Counted from the first letter of the stretch, positions 16,831 through 27,053 are shown. The stretch is DNA of 64,000 bases from Bacillus swezeyi (GCF_001969815.1 NZ_MRBK01000001.1:1-64000); one strand, 5' to 3'. A program made the numbers and translations. The notes: generated by a model not told the origin, from the sequence alone.

Positions 16831-17652
16831 ATGGCTTTTGAGGATATCCCTTTCTTGCAGTACCTCGGCGATGCCGTTGATATTCTCCTTGTTTGGTACG
16901 TAATATATAAATTAATGATGGTTATCCGCGGAACGAAGGCGGTTCAGCTTTTAAAGGGAATCGTAGTCATTGTTCTCGTCCGGCTGGCCAGTCAGTATCT
17001 AGGTTTGAGTACACTGCAATGGCTGGTTGACCAGGCGATAACGTGGGGGTTTTTGGCGATTATCATCATATTCCAGCCTGAATTAAGGAGAGCGCTGGAA
17101 CAGCTCGGACGAGGACGCTTTTTTTCCCGGAGCGGAACCCCTGAAGAAGAGCAGCAGCAGAAAACGATTGATGCGATTACAAAAGCGATTAAATATATGG
17201 CAAAACGGCGCATCGGTGCGCTGTTAACGATTGAGCGGGAAACTGGCATGGGCGATTACATAGAAACAGGGATTCCTTTGAATGCAAAGGTCAGCTCTGA
17301 ACTATTGATCAATATCTTTATTCCGAATACACCGCTTCATGACGGCGCCGTGATTATGAAAAATGACGAAGTCGCCGCAGCCGCCTGTTATCTCCCGCTG
17401 TCCGAAAGCCCTTTTATTTCTAAAGAGCTCGGCACAAGGCATAGAGCGGCGGTAGGGATCAGTGAAGTAACCGACAGCCTGACGATCATCGTCTCCGAAG
17501 AAACCGGCGGAATCAGTGTCGCCAAAAACGGAGACCTTCACCGTGATTTATCGGAAGAAGCTTTGAAAAATATGCTTGAGGCGGAATTCAAAAAAAATAC
17601 GCGGGAAGCTTCCTCAAATCGCTGGTATTGGAGGGGGAAGAAGAATGGATAA
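16831..17652 (+). CDS. cdaA: Diadenylate cyclase CdaA (YbbP)
   Basis: A 273-residue membrane enzyme making c-di-AMP from two ATP. Three N-terminal membrane helices (about 10-75) precede a DAC domain with TPLHDGAVI (DGA motif near 171) and GTRHRAA. ATG 16831 is chosen because GGAGG lies just upstream and the length equals B. subtilis CdaA; an in-frame ATG at 16804 lacks an RBS. It overlaps cdaR by 8 bp, and CdaR regulates it. An extended TATAAT lies near 16742. Confidence 0.96.
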   Translation: MAFEDIPFLQYLGDAVDILLVWYVIYKLMMVIRGTKAVQLLKGIVVIVLVRLASQYLGLSTLQWLVDQAITWGFLAIIIIFQPELRRALEQLGRGRFFSRSGTPEEEQQQKTIDAITKAIKYMAKRRIGALLTIERETGMGDYIETGIPLNAKVSSELLINIFIPNTPLHDGAVIMKNDEVAAAACYLPLSESPFISKELGTRHRAAVGISEVTDSLTIIVSEETGGISVAKNGDLHRDLSEEALKNMLEAEFKKNTREASSNRWYWRGKKNG

Positions 17653-18958
17653 GTTCTTAAACAATCCTTGGGCTGTCAAAGTAGTCGCGCTGTTGTTCGC
17701 GTTTCTGCTTTACTTTGCGGTCCACAGTGCACAAGCGCCGACCCCGAAGAAACCAGGTGAATCGTTTTTCCCTACAGCGACAACAGATGAAGCGACACTG
17801 ACCGATATACCGGTGAAGTCGTATTATGATGATGAAAACTACGTCGTAACTGGTGTACCGCAAACCGTGAATGTCACGATCAAAGGACCGACAGGAACTG
17901 TAAAGAAAGTAAGACAGGTTAAGGATTTTGAGATTTATGCAGACATGGAAAACCTGAAGACCGGCAGACACAAAGTAGAGTTAAAAGCCAGAAATGTTGC
18001 CGACGGACTCAGCATTTCCATCAACCCATCGGTAACAACGGTGACGATCGAAGAAAAAACGACGAAGGAATTTCCGGTTGAAGTCGACTTTTACAATAAA
18101 AACAAGATGAAAGACGGCTACACGCCGGAACAGCCGATTGTCAATCCGAAAAATGTCAGTGTCACAGGCTCAAAAGCCGTGATCGACAGAATCGAAAACA
18201 TTAAGGCGACGATTAATTTGGAAGGCGTAGACCAGTCGGTTGAAAAGGAAGCGAAGCTTACGGTCTATGACCGGGACGGCAATGTTCTTCCGGTTGAAGT
18301 TGATCCTTCTGTCGTCAAAATCACCGTTCCGGTCACAAGCCCCAGCAAAAAAGTTCCGATTAAGCTTGATCGGAAAGGGAGCCTTCCGGACGGCATCAGC
18401 ATATCAAGCTTGGATACAAGCCCGGGCGAAGTGACCGTCTACGGACCGCAAAATGTTCTTGATTCGTTAGAATTTGTCGACGGCCCCGAGATTGATTTAA
18501 GTAAAATGAAAGATGATACTGAATTGGAAGCTGATATTCCAGTGCCTGACGGGGCTAAAAAAGTGTCGCCTGAAAAAGTGAAAATTAAGGTGAAAGTTGA
18601 CAAGGAAGAAGAAAAGAAACTAAAAGACGTTTCAATTAAAACCGTGGGAATGAATGACAGCCGGAATCTTGAGTTTCTAGATCCGAAAACAGGCAAGCTC
18701 GATCTCACGGCCAAGGGGTCAGCAGCCTCGATTGAAAATCTTCAGCCGTCAGACATAGAGCTCTATGTCAATGTGGCGGATCTGAGTGACGGCGAACACG
18801 ATGTCAAACTTGAAGTCAACGGACCGCAAAATGTAGCATGGTCGCTGCCGCAAAAAAGCGTTAAAGTCAGAATTTCTTCAAAAACATCTCAAAATGAAAA
18901 TGACAAAGGTCAGGATGAAGAGCAGGATCATAATGAAACAGATTCACAACCTTCATGA
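17645..18958 (+). CDS. cdaR: CdaR (YbbR), regulator of CdaA
   Basis: A 437-residue protein with one N-terminal membrane anchor (about 10-27) and several YbbR repeats facing outward; [14 protein letters not shown] and similar segments mark repeat starts. The C-terminal 30 residues are acidic and polar. It modulates CdaA by direct contact in B. subtilis. Start ATG 17645 lies inside the end of cdaA and follows GGAGGGG. glmM follows by 20 bp; CdaA, CdaR and GlmM are known to form a regulatory complex. Confidence 0.94.
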   Translation: MDKFLNNPWAVKVVALLFAFLLYFAVHSAQAPTPKKPGESFFPTATTDEATLTDIPVKSYYDDENYVVTGVPQTVNVTIKGPTGTVKKVRQVKDFEIYADMENLKTGRHKVELKARNVADGLSISINPSVTTVTIEEKTTKEFPVEVDFYNKNKMKDGYTPEQPIVNPKNVSVTGSKAVIDRIENIKATINLEGVDQSVEKEAKLTVYDRDGNVLPVEVDPSVVKITVPVTSPSKKVPIKLDRKGSLPDGISISSLDTSPGEVTVYGPQNVLDSLEFVDGPEIDLSKMKDDTELEADIPVPDGAKKVSPEKVKIKVKVDKEEEKKLKDVSIKTVGMNDSRNLEFLDPKTGKLDLTAKGSAASIENLQPSDIELYVNVADLSDGEHDVKLEVNGPQNVAWSLPQKSVKVRISSKTSQNENDKGQDEEQDHNETDSQPS

Positions 18959-18978
18959 ATCAAAAAGGAGCGATATTA

Positions 18979-20325
18979 ATGGGCAAGTATTTTGGAACAG
19001 ACGGTGTGAGAGGTGTGGCGAACAGTGAACTTACACCCGAGCTGGCCTTTAAAGTCGGACGTTTTGGCGGTTATGTCCTTACAAAAGATAAAGAACGTCC
19101 CAAGGTGCTGATCGGCCGTGACACACGTATTTCCGGACATATGCTGGAAGGGGCCCTTGTCGCCGGTCTCCTCTCGATAGGAGCGGAGGTCATGCGTCTT
19201 GGCGTCATTTCGACGCCTGGTGTTGCATACTTGACGAAAGCAATGGATGCGGAAGCAGGGGTGATGATCTCAGCTTCCCACAATCCTGTCCAAGACAACG
19301 GAATCAAGTTTTTCGGCGGCAACGGCTTCAAGCTGTCCGATGAACAGGAGCTTGAAATCGAGCGTCTCATGGATCAGCCGGAAGACAATCTGCCAAGGCC
19401 TGTCGGCGCTGACCTTGGAATGGTGAACGACTATTTTGAGGGCGGACAGAAATATTTGCAGTTTCTCAAGCAGTCGGCTGACGAGGATTTCACGGGCATT
19501 CATATCGCACTGGATTGTGCACATGGGGCGACATCTTCACTGGCAACCCATTTATTTGCCGATCTTGACGCAGATGTTTCCACGATGGGAACGTCTCCGA
19601 ACGGATTAAACATCAATGACGGTGTTGGATCGACTCATCCTGAAGCTTTGGCCGCGTTTGTGAAGGAAAAGGGTGCGGACGTCGGCATGGCGTTTGACGG
19701 CGACGGCGACCGCCTGATCGCTGTAGATGAAAAAGGAAATATTGTTGACGGCGATCAAATCATGTACATATGTGCGAAGTATTTGAAGAGTGAAGGCCGT
19801 CTTGCAGATAATACCGTCGTCTCCACGGTGATGAGCAACCTCGGCTTTTACAAAGCGCTTGAAGCGGAAGGCATCAAAAGTGTTCAGACGGCAGTCGGCG
19901 ACCGGTATGTAGTGGAAGCCATGAAAAAAGACGGCTATACGCTAGGAGGCGAACAGTCGGGCCATCTGATTTTCCTTGACTACAATACAACAGGCGACGG
20001 TCTGCTTTCAGCGATCATGCTGATGAACACGATCAAAATGACAGGCAAGCCGTTATCAGAGCTTGCAGCGGAAATGCAGAAGTTTCCGCAGCTCTTGATC
20101 AATGTCAAAGTAACGGATAAGTATAAAGTGACAGATAACGAAAAAGTGAAAGCAGTCATCGAACAAGTGGAGAAGGAAATGAACGGCGACGGCCGCATCC
20201 TTGTGCGCCCCTCAGGCACGGAACCGCTAGTCCGCGTGATGGCTGAAGCCAGAACGAAGGAGCTTTGCGAGGAATATGTAAGCCGCATTGTTGATGTCGT
20301 GAAGGCGGAAATGGGAGCGGAGTAA
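18979..20325 (+). CDS. glmM: Phosphoglucosamine mutase GlmM
   Basis: A 448-residue alpha-D-phosphohexomutase converting glucosamine-6-P to glucosamine-1-P for UDP-GlcNAc. The phosphoserine loop is ISASHNP (Ser100), the metal loop DGDGDR and the phosphate-binding loop [12 protein letters not shown]. The ATG at 18979 has AAAAAGGAG. GlmM also inhibits CdaA, which fits the operon cdaA-cdaR-glmM. Confidence 0.97.
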   Translation: MGKYFGTDGVRGVANSELTPELAFKVGRFGGYVLTKDKERPKVLIGRDTRISGHMLEGALVAGLLSIGAEVMRLGVISTPGVAYLTKAMDAEAGVMISASHNPVQDNGIKFFGGNGFKLSDEQELEIERLMDQPEDNLPRPVGADLGMVNDYFEGGQKYLQFLKQSADEDFTGIHIALDCAHGATSSLATHLFADLDADVSTMGTSPNGLNINDGVGSTHPEALAAFVKEKGADVGMAFDGDGDRLIAVDEKGNIVDGDQIMYICAKYLKSEGRLADNTVVSTVMSNLGFYKALEAEGIKSVQTAVGDRYVVEAMKKDGYTLGGEQSGHLIFLDYNTTGDGLLSAIMLMNTIKMTGKPLSELAAEMQKFPQLLINVKVTDKYKVTDNEKVKAVIEQVEKEMNGDGRILVRPSGTEPLVRVMAEARTKELCEEYVSRIVDVVKAEMGAE

Positions 20326-20424
20326 TCTTCCGCAAAAGACTAATGAACAGGACATGCTGATTCGGCATATGATAAAGGGAACCGGTTCAATCTTGAAAAA
20401 AATGTGAACCATTTTAAAAATGGT

Positions 20425-20454
20425 TTGACGGTTCCTTTCTGCTTATAGTAAAAT
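20425..20454 (+). promoter_or_regulatory. SigA promoter of glmS
   Basis: TTGACG (20425-20430), 18 bases, TAAAAT (20449-20454), 60 bp before the ribozyme cleavage site. A palindrome AACCATTTT-AAAATGGTT lies just upstream at about 20407-20425, role unclear. Confidence 0.7.
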
Positions 20455-20513
20455 CAGCTTGTCTTGTTTTATTCAAAAGGAAAGGCAGGGTAGAAAGATT
20501 ATTTTATAGTTAT

Positions 20514-20699
20514 AGCGCCCGGACTAAGCGTACGGATAAAGGCTTAGTTGACGAGGATGGAGGTTATCGAAATGTTCGGCGGATGCCTCCCGGCTGACCT
20601 AAAAGATCACAGCCGCAAGGATTTCCTCAAACCAAAGAGGCGACTCTTTGAACAAAGGGAAATCACATGATCTTCCAACAAAAACATGTAGGAGGGGAC
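20514..20699 (+). ncRNA. glmS ribozyme-riboswitch
   Basis: The cleavage site is A20514/G20515 before GCGCCCGGAC. The conserved core follows: GACGAGGATGGAGGTTATCG, CGGCGGATGCCTCCCGGCTG, GATCACAGCCGCAAGGATTT, and the distal AAATCACATGATCTTCC ... CATGTAGGAGGGGAC pseudoknot part. It binds glucosamine-6-phosphate, cleaves its own mRNA and so lowers glmS expression. It lies between the promoter and the glmS start. Confidence 0.95.
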
Positions 20700-20767
20700 G
20701 AAGAAATGTCCCCGCCTTAAAGCAGACTTTCTTTGTCTCCTGCCTGCGATTCAGGAGGAAGAAAATT

Positions 20768-22570
20768 ATGTGTGGTATTGTAGGTTATATTGGCCAGCTT
20801 GATGCAAAGGAAATTTTACTAAAAGGGTTGGAAAAATTGGAGTATCGCGGCTACGATTCAGCAGGAATCGCTGTAGCAAACGAAGATGGCGTGCACGTGT
20901 TTAAAGAAAAAGGCCGCATCGCCGATCTTCGCGCAGCCGTTGATGAGAACATAGTCTCCCAGGCGGGAATCGGACATACACGCTGGGCGACTCATGGAGA
21001 GCCAAGCCGCTTAAACGCCCACCCGCATCGAAGCGCGTCAGGCCGATTTACACTTGTTCATAACGGTGTCATTGAAAACTATGTACAGCTGACACGCGAA
21101 TATTTACAAGATGTAAACTTAAAAAGTGATACGGATACAGAGGTTGTTGTTCAGGTGATCGAACAATTCGTCAATAGAGGACTTGATACAGAAGAAGCGT
21201 TCCGCCAAACGCTGATGCTGCTTAAAGGCTCCTATGCGATTGCACTATTCGATCATGAAAACAAGGAAACAATCTATGTCGCAAAAAACAAAAGCCCGCT
21301 GCTCGTCGGTCTTGGAGATACATTCAATGTTGTCGCATCTGATGCGATGGCTATGCTTCAAGTGACAAATGAATATGTGGAGCTTATGGATAAAGAAATG
21401 GTCATCGTCACAGACAAAAAAGTTGTGATCAAAAACCTTGAAGGTGAAATGATGTCCCGTGCCTCTTATATTGCAGAGCTTGATGCCAGCGATATCGAAA
21501 AAGGCACATACCCTCACTACATGTTAAAAGAAATTGATGAACAGCCGCTTGTCATGCGGAAAATCATTCAAACATACCAAGACGAGAACGGAAAGCTTTC
21601 CGTACCGGGAGATGTCGCAAATGCTGTCGCTGAAGCTGACCGCGTGTATATCATCGCCTGCGGAACGAGCTACCATGCCGGACTTGTCGGCAAGCAATTC
21701 ATTGAAACGTGGGCAAAAGTTCCGACTGAAGTCCATGTTGCCAGCGAATTCTCTTACAACATGCCATTGCTTTCTGAGAAGCCGCTGTTTATCTTTATTT
21801 CTCAAAGCGGAGAAACGGCTGACAGCCGCGCGGTTCTCGTACAGGTGAAAAAGCTCGGACATAAAGCGCTGACATTGACCAACGTACCGGGATCCACGCT
21901 TTCCCGTGAAGCGGACTACACGCTTTTACTGAATGCCGGCCCTGAAATCGCGGTAGCGTCAACAAAAGCATATACGGCGCAAATCGCAGTTCTCGCTATT
22001 TTGGCAGCCGTGACTGCGGAAAGCCGCGGCAAAGAACTCGGCTTTGATCTTGTCAAAGAGCTCGGCATTATTGGAAACGCGATGGAAGCCCTTTGCGACC
22101 AAAAAGACGAAATGGAAATGATCGCACGTGAATACTTGACCGTAACACGCAATGCCTTCTTCATCGGCCGCGGCCTCGACTATTTCGTCTGCCTCGAAGG
22201 ATCCCTGAAGCTGAAAGAGATTTCTTACATTCAAGCTGAAGGTTTCGCCGGCGGCGAATTGAAGCACGGTACGATCGCATTGATCGAAGACGGCACACCA
22301 GTCATTGCCCTTGCGACACAGGAGCACGTCAACTTAAGCATCCGCGGAAACGTCAAAGAAGTGACAGCCCGCGGTGCCAACCCTTGCGTGATCTCCCTGA
22401 AAGGCCTGGAAGAAGCAGACGATCGCTTCGTCTTGCCTGAAGTGCATCCGGAGCTCGCACCGCTCGTCTCCGTCATCCCGCTGCAGCTGATCGCATACTA
22501 TGCAGCGCTGCACCGCGGCTGTGACGTTGATAAGCCACGGAACTTGGCGAAGAGTGTGACGGTGGAGTAA
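20768..22570 (+). CDS. glmS: Glutamine-fructose-6-phosphate aminotransferase GlmS
   Basis: A 600-residue enzyme making glucosamine-6-P from fructose-6-P and glutamine. The N-terminal glutaminase domain starts MCGIVGYIG (catalytic Cys2), with [11 protein letters not shown]. Two SIS isomerase domains follow, with ACGTSYHAG and [11 protein letters not shown], and the C-terminus ends [20 protein letters not shown] is placed before ATG 20768. A degraded copy of part of its 3' region lies at 28911-29031. Confidence 0.97.
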   Translation: MCGIVGYIGQLDAKEILLKGLEKLEYRGYDSAGIAVANEDGVHVFKEKGRIADLRAAVDENIVSQAGIGHTRWATHGEPSRLNAHPHRSASGRFTLVHNGVIENYVQLTREYLQDVNLKSDTDTEVVVQVIEQFVNRGLDTEEAFRQTLMLLKGSYAIALFDHENKETIYVAKNKSPLLVGLGDTFNVVASDAMAMLQVTNEYVELMDKEMVIVTDKKVVIKNLEGEMMSRASYIAELDASDIEKGTYPHYMLKEIDEQPLVMRKIIQTYQDENGKLSVPGDVANAVAEADRVYIIACGTSYHAGLVGKQFIETWAKVPTEVHVASEFSYNMPLLSEKPLFIFISQSGETADSRAVLVQVKKLGHKALTLTNVPGSTLSREADYTLLLNAGPEIAVASTKAYTAQIAVLAILAAVTAESRGKELGFDLVKELGIIGNAMEALCDQKDEMEMIAREYLTVTRNAFFIGRGLDYFVCLEGSLKLKEISYIQAEGFAGGELKHGTIALIEDGTPVIALATQEHVNLSIRGNVKEVTARGANPCVISLKGLEEADDRFVLPEVHPELAPLVSVIPLQLIAYYAALHRGCDVDKPRNLAKSVTVE

Positions 22571-22632
22571 GGTTGTTGTCATACGTGACTTTTAAAAAAA
22601 GTCACGATGGTTATAAAAAAGTTGCGAAGGTT

Positions 22633-22670
22633 CACCCCTTTGGTTATGCTTAGCCAAAGGGGTGTTTTTA
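22633..22670 (+). terminator. glmS terminator (repeat copy 1)
   Basis: CACCCCTTTGG and CCAAAGGGGTG form an 11-bp stem with a T-rich tail. Almost the same sequence, including the loop TTATGCTTA, recurs at 23493-23527. Another hairpin, CGTGACTTTT...AAAAGTCACG, lies at about 22583. The rest of 22671-22990 shows nothing I can name. Confidence 0.88.
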
Positions 22671-23003
22671 TGTCCAAAAAACATCCAAATTGGAGAAATG
22701 GATTAGTGACAATAAAGTTGTTTATATCAAATCTGTCGGTAGGTAATTGCTGCATTTTTAAGGGTGAAATTATACAGCGAGGTTAGATTACAAACTGATT
22801 GTGCATATAGGACCTAAAAAGAGTCTGCGGGCTTTGCCGAAATTGAAAAGAAGTAAAAAGCTATGACTGAACAAAAGGCGATTTTTGGGTTGTCTAAGTA
22901 ATAAATACGGATAAGGTTGTGAATGGTGCAATTGAGTGTCATGCGTATTGGCATGAAAAATTACATCGTTCAAAAATAATTTTTTATTTTAGGAGGGAAT
23001 GAC

Positions 23004-23375
23004 GTGGAAGTTTTCGCTAAATATTTAACGGGTATCGATAACCCTGACCACCGCGACCAAACGGAGGAAATTTTGGCGTGGGTCGCTGAGCATTTCCCGA
23101 ATTTGGAACCGCTAATCAAATGGAATACGCCAATGTTTTCCGATCACGGCACATTTATCATCGGCTTTTCCACAGCGAAGCATCATTTGAGCGTTTCACC
23201 CGAAGAAGCAGGCATTGCGCACTTTGCCGACGACATTGCCCAAGCCGGATACACCGCTACAAAAGGCTTGTTTCGAATTCCATGGAATGAGCCGGTCAAT
23301 TACGAATTGCTTGAGAAAATGATTGAATTTAATATTCAGGATAAGACAGACTGTTCAACTTTTTGGCGGAAATAA
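23004..23375 (+). CDS. ydhG: YdhG-like protein (DUF1801)
   Basis: A 123-residue DUF1801/YdhG-type protein. The conserved parts are [19 protein letters not shown] and [21 protein letters not shown], ending TDCSTFWRK as in B. subtilis YdhG. Distant relatives are called iron chaperones (frataxin-like), but the role is not established. It starts with GTG at 23004 after AGGAGGG. It sits between two near-identical copies of the glmS terminator and so looks inserted. Confidence 0.82.
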   Translation: MEVFAKYLTGIDNPDHRDQTEEILAWVAEHFPNLEPLIKWNTPMFSDHGTFIIGFSTAKHHLSVSPEEAGIAHFADDIAQAGYTATKGLFRIPWNEPVNYELLEKMIEFNIQDKTDCSTFWRK

Positions 23376-23400
23376 AAAAATCGGATGATTAAGGGCGAAC

Positions 23401-23427
23401 TGAACCCTGAATAGGTTCACTTTTTTT
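23401..23427 (+). terminator. Terminator of ydhG
   Basis: TGAACC-CTGAATA-GGTTCA hairpin followed by C and seven Ts. Confidence 0.8.
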
Positions 23428-23492
23428 AAGTGTCGACTATTCGGGGTTCGGTTCAATTATTACAAATCAACATTGACTCAAGATTCGAATTC

Positions 23493-23527
23493 ACCCCTTT
23501 GGTTATGCTTAATCAAAGGGGTATTTT
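23493..23527 (+). repeat. Second copy of the glmS terminator
   Basis: ACCCCTTTG-GTTATGCTTA-ATCAAAGGGGT is nearly identical to the hairpin at 22633-22670, with similar bases on both sides. It follows ydhG's own terminator, so it appears redundant and marks a duplicated flank. Confidence 0.8.
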
Positions 23528-23568
23528 GATGTTCAAAGAAAGACGGACATCTAAAGATAAAATATAAA

Positions 23569-23596
23569 TTGACATATCGGAATATCACGATATAAT
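23569..23596 (+). promoter_or_regulatory. Promoter and operator of the ArsR-type gene
   Basis: TTGACA (23569-23574), 16 bases, TATAAT (23591-23596). The inverted repeat ATATCG-N8-CGATAT (23574-23593) covers the spacer and -10 and matches the operator before the MFS gene. Only 7 bases separate the -10 from the ATG, so transcription probably starts at or within 2 bases of the start codon. Confidence 0.75.
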
Positions 23597-23603
23597 AATT
23601 CAT

Positions 23604-23906
23604 ATGGAACCAATTGAAGTTTTCAAAGCTTTATCAAATGAATCAAGGCTGCAAATTTTGCAATGGCTGAAGGAGCCTGATCGTCATTTTACGCCCCATG
23701 AAGGGATTGATATGAATACAATCGGGGTATGTGTCAGTCAAATCACAGACAAATTGAAAATGACGCAATCGACTGCTTCCCAATATCTCACCATCCTTTT
23801 AAGAGCCGGCCTAATTAAGGCGGAACGCATAGGAAAGTACACGTACTACAAAAGAGATGAAGAGGCCATTGGGAAACTTGCTGACTTTCTTAAAACGGAG
23901 ATATGA
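23604..23906 (+). CDS. ybzH: ArsR-family regulator, YbzH-like
   Basis: A 100-residue winged-helix regulator: FKALSNESRLQILQWL, recognition part MTQSTASQYLTILLRAGLI, and wing ERIGKYTYYKRDE. No metal-binding CxC is present in the recognition helix; Cys appears once. It matches the ybzH-ybcL pair of B. subtilis, where the regulator precedes an MFS exporter. There is no Shine-Dalgarno sequence and the transcript is probably leaderless. It likely represses itself and the MFS gene. Confidence 0.78.
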   Translation: MEPIEVFKALSNESRLQILQWLKEPDRHFTPHEGIDMNTIGVCVSQITDKLKMTQSTASQYLTILLRAGLIKAERIGKYTYYKRDEEAIGKLADFLKTEI

Positions 23907-23915
23907 TCATAGAAA

Positions 23916-23943
23916 ATAAGCATCTCTAGATGTTTATTTTTAC
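23916..23943 (+). terminator. Terminator of the ArsR-type gene
   Basis: AAATAAGCATC-TCTA-GATGTTTATTT with a T-rich tail; one G-T pair in the stem. A second weak hairpin, AAACAC...GTGTTT then TTTTTT, follows at about 23946-23981. Confidence 0.65.
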
Positions 23944-23987
23944 GGCAAACACATCGACATATTGCGAAGTGTTTATTTTTTAATTAT

Positions 23988-24021
23988 CATATCTACATTT
24001 CACGATATGTTAATTTATAAT
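23988..24021 (+). promoter_or_regulatory. Operator and -10 of the MFS gene
   Basis: CATATC-N10-GATATG at 23988-24009 shares its TCACGATAT half with the ArsR autoregulatory site. TATAAT follows at 24016-24021. Both sites fit CATATC-N3-AT-N-TCACGATAT. Confidence 0.7.
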
Positions 24022-24041
24022 TGATTAAGGAGTGAACGACT

Positions 24042-25223
24042 ATGTCTAACACCTGGAAAATTTATATTTTAGCCATCATCAGTTTTTTGGTAGGAACCTC
24101 AGAGTACATCATTTCCGGTATTTTGGATCAGATTGCTCATACACTCGGGATCACATTAGCTGCCGCGGGCCAGCTCATTACGATTTTTTCACTTGTATAT
24201 GCTATTTTCACACCCATTCTCATGGCATTGACAGCAAGTATGGATAGACGCAAGTTAATGATTTATGCTCTCGGTTTGTTTGTGATAGGAAATATCCTGG
24301 CCTTTGCCCTGCCTGGTTATGGATGGTTTATTACAGCAAGAGTTATTATGGCATTGGGAGCAGGTATGGTTGTTGTAACCGCATTAACGGTTGCCGCCAA
24401 GATTGCACCGGAAGGGAAGCAGGGTAGTGCGATTGCTACTGTCGTCATGGGGTTTACCGCTTCTCTCATCATTGGTGTTCCACTCGGAAGAATGACAGCA
24501 GAAGCGTTGAGCTGGAAATCTGTGTTCGGCGGAATTGCTCTATTGGGATTAATAGCCATGGTCATTATCTTCTTGACTCTCCCGCATACTGAAGGGGATA
24601 AGCCTGTACCTTTATCTCAACAGCTTTCTCTTTTGAAGAAACGAAGAGTTGCGATGGGATTATCTATTACTTTTTTCTGGCTCGGGGGATATTCCATTGT
24701 TTATACCTATCTATCACCATATCTCCTGACCATTTCAGGGATAGGCGACAAGTTGCTTAGCGGCGTTTTGCTTATATTTGGAATCGCCAGTTTGGTTGGA
24801 TCGAAGTTTGGAGGATATAGCACCGATAGATGGGGAGTGTCCCTTACACTGGCTGGCGGGATGATATTACATATCATCACACTGATTTTGCTCTCATTCG
24901 TCACCCACTCATATATCGGAGTGTTGGTGATTCTCATATTATGGTCGTTGGCGGCATGGTCTACCGGCCCGACACAGCAATATCACTTAGCGACTATAGA
25001 ACCGGAATTGTCAGGTGTATTGCTTGGCATCAATCAGTCGATGATGCAATTCGCTATGGCTGCAGGTGCAGGAATAGGGGGAGTTTTTGTAGAGAACGTA
25101 TCACTGGCTTCGATTACCTGGATTGGGGCATTGGGGGTTATGATTGCGATTGTAGTTTCATTGATGATTTTCAGTTCACATCCTAAAGAGAAAGCATCAC
25201 ATTTAGAAGAAATTAATCAATGA
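24042..25223 (+). CDS. ybcL: MFS drug-exporter family protein, YbcL-like
   Basis: A 393-residue DHA1-type major facilitator with 12 hydrophobic segments. Typical motifs are SLVYAIFTPILMALTASMDRRKLM (motif A), GLFVIGN, TARVIMALGAGMVV (motif B) and TASLIIGVPLGRM (motif C of antiporters). The start has AAGGAG. Located 135 bp after an ArsR gene whose operator is also in front of this gene, so it is probably induced when that regulator is relieved. Substrate unknown. Confidence 0.82.
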   Translation: MSNTWKIYILAIISFLVGTSEYIISGILDQIAHTLGITLAAAGQLITIFSLVYAIFTPILMALTASMDRRKLMIYALGLFVIGNILAFALPGYGWFITARVIMALGAGMVVVTALTVAAKIAPEGKQGSAIATVVMGFTASLIIGVPLGRMTAEALSWKSVFGGIALLGLIAMVIIFLTLPHTEGDKPVPLSQQLSLLKKRRVAMGLSITFFWLGGYSIVYTYLSPYLLTISGIGDKLLSGVLLIFGIASLVGSKFGGYSTDRWGVSLTLAGGMILHIITLILLSFVTHSYIGVLVILILWSLAAWSTGPTQQYHLATIEPELSGVLLGINQSMMQFAMAAGAGIGGVFVENVSLASITWIGALGVMIAIVVSLMIFSSHPKEKASHLEEINQ

Positions 25224-25295
25224 TACGCTGCATTGATTAGCTTTGGAGATTCAAGGTTTCATTTGTCATCGAACTTTACAAACTGAAAGATCTAA

Positions 25296-25330
25296 CATCC
25301 GCTCGGTGCAAAAGCGAGCGGATGTTTTTT
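25296..25330 (+). terminator. Terminator after the MFS gene (DinB-terminator repeat)
   Basis: CATCCGCTCG...CGAGCGGATG stem followed by six Ts. The same CCGCTCG...CGAGCGGA core lies at 28168-28195 next to the intact DinB-family gene. Confidence 0.8.
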
Positions 25331-25347
25331 ACAAGAATGGCCATTAG

Positions 25348-25465
25348 CTGTTCAAAATCCGCAAATAAGCTTTCCGAGGCCCGACATTGTCCTGATAACG
25401 CACTCTTGCGATTTGCGAGATGTGAACCCATGCGGAGATCTGCTCTCTAAGCTTGACAATGCTTG
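25348..25465 (-). pseudogene. 3'-end remnant of a DinB-family gene
   Basis: On the minus strand this stretch encodes, with gaps, a near copy of the end of the DinB-family protein at 28197-28721 (KLREQIS, HISQIARV, RYQDNVGPRKAYLRIL). About 30 bases are missing relative to the intact copy. Beyond it, 25466-25560 continues in open frame with unrelated residues (GSKLDAHPWGLNHFF). It is a diverged partial copy. Confidence 0.8.
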
Positions 25466-25579
25466 AAACCAGTGACCATGAAGAGTTGTCAATGATGAAA
25501 AAATGATTTAAGCCCCATGGGTGAGCATCCAGCTTCGATCCTGTTTGGATAGCCTCTTTATCATTTCTCCTTAAATATC

Positions 25580-26188
25580 TTAAAACACTTTATTTCTATA
25601 AATACGAACCGACAGAAGCCATGAACATCCATATAGGGTAATAACCGATATGGCGACGATCAGATACAACGGAGTATTTTGTAAGGTTAGAAGCATGTGA
25701 ATGAACTCTCTCATTTTATCGTTCAAGTTATGGAAAACAAAATTAACAGCCAGCAAATACACGCCAAATGCAACAATAGAAGCAATCAACAAATAGTTAC
25801 TTTTAAATTTATAACAGAATGGCAGCATGAATGAGGCAGCTACTATCACAATGGCAACCATTAACAAGATCTCTTTCCATAAAATGAATTCTCCATGAAT
25901 CATTATGTTTCCAATAAATATGGATGCAGCCACCATAAATGTAAAGAGAGCCACGACAATATACTTTGAACTGACAATCTCTTTTCGTGTATAAGGCAAA
26001 GAATTGAGAAGTATATGTATAGAAGACTTTTCATCTATTGAAAAGGCATTCATAGAAATAGCTATACTAAATGCAATTCCAACCCAGATGGGAGAAGCAT
26101 CTAATATTAAATAAACACATAAACCAAGAAACAAAGCCGCTAATGTGTTTTTCTGCAAGACAATGTCCTTACGTATTAAGTTGAACAT
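25580..26188 (-). CDS. ABC-2 type transporter permease
   Basis: A 202-residue membrane protein with about six hydrophobic segments and the short cytosolic loop DEKSSIHILLNSLPYTRKEIV, typical of small ABC-2 permeases paired with YtrB-like ATPases. Start ATG 26188 has AAAGGGG and lies within the end of the ATPase gene (20-bp overlap), so the two are translationally linked. Third gene of the GntR-ABC operon. AT-rich compared with the backbone. Confidence 0.75.
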   Translation of the reverse strand: MFNLIRKDIVLQKNTLAALFLGLCVYLILDASPIWVGIAFSIAISMNAFSIDEKSSIHILLNSLPYTRKEIVSSKYIVVALFTFMVAASIFIGNIMIHGEFILWKEILLMVAIVIVAASFMLPFCYKFKSNYLLIASIVAFGVYLLAVNFVFHNLNDKMREFIHMLLTLQNTPLYLIVAISVITLYGCSWLLSVRIYRNKVF

Positions 26189-27053
26189 GCTGCTCAGCCC
26201 CTTTCTCCGTATAAAACATAATATCTTCGAGTGTGGGTTTTTCAATTAACACCATTTCTCCAAAAATATCTTTTATTCGTGGTTTATTCGCAGCTAATGC
26301 CTCAAATCCATGAGTTGATTTTCGAACCGCTATAAATTCCTGTTCTGTCTCCCGGTCTAATAACTCCATTCCGCCTTTTACAATGGCATACTCTTCCTCA
26401 ATTTCGTAAAAGTCCTTTGTAAAGATATGCTCTCCTTTATGAATGAACGTTATATAATCTGCAATCGTATCTAAATCAGTTGTAATATGAGTCGAAAAAA
26501 AGATCGTTTTATCCCCATCCTGAATGAGTTGATGCAAGATATCCAACAGCTCCCGGCGGAAAATCGGATCCAGTCCGGACGTAGGTTCGTCCATAATAAT
26601 TAATTCCGCATGATGGGACAAAGCGACGGCTAATGAAGCTTTCATCATCATACCTTTTGAGAACGTCTTGATTTTTTTAGTTAGCGGCAAGTTAAATGTT
26701 TTCACATAATCATTGAATACTTGATCATCCCAATTTACATAGGATCTTCTCACAATTTCTTTCATTTCAGCCAACGTTAAATGTTCATAGAATATATTGT
26801 GATCAAATACAAAACCAATTCGTTGTTTTATTTCTTTCTCATGCTCCTTGTAATTCAAGCCAAATACCGTAACCGTTCCGCTGTCAGGTTGCAATAAATT
26901 CATGATCAATTTAATCGTTGTCGATTTCCCTACACCATTTCCACCTATAAACCCGGTGACAAAACCTTTTTTTACCGTCATTGAAAAGTCCTTTAGATGA
27001 AAACCTTCGAATGACTTATGAACATGGTGGAGTTCAATTACATTGTCCATCAT
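26169..27053 (-). CDS. ABC transporter ATP-binding protein
   Basis: A 294-residue ATPase: Walker A GGNGVGKST, Q-loop region near RIGFVFDH, signature FSKGMMMKASLAVAL (KG in place of GG), Walker B LIIMDEPTSGLDP and H-loop FFSTHI. The C-terminal 70 residues are the extension seen in YtrB/BcrA-type ATPases. Its ATG overlaps the stop of the GntR gene (ATGATG). It powers the downstream permease; substrate unknown, possibly a peptide antibiotic or membrane-stress agent. Confidence 0.8.
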   Translation of the reverse strand: MMDNVIELHHVHKSFEGFHLKDFSMTVKKGFVTGFIGGNGVGKSTTIKLIMNLLQPDSGTVTVFGLNYKEHEKEIKQRIGFVFDHNIFYEHLTLAEMKEIVRRSYVNWDDQVFNDYVKTFNLPLTKKIKTFSKGMMMKASLAVALSHHAELIIMDEPTSGLDPIFRRELLDILHQLIQDGDKTIFFSTHITTDLDTIADYITFIHKGEHIFTKDFYEIEEEYAIVKGGMELLDRETEQEFIAVRKSTHGFEALAANKPRIKDIFGEMVLIEKPTLEDIMFYTEKGAEQHVQLNT

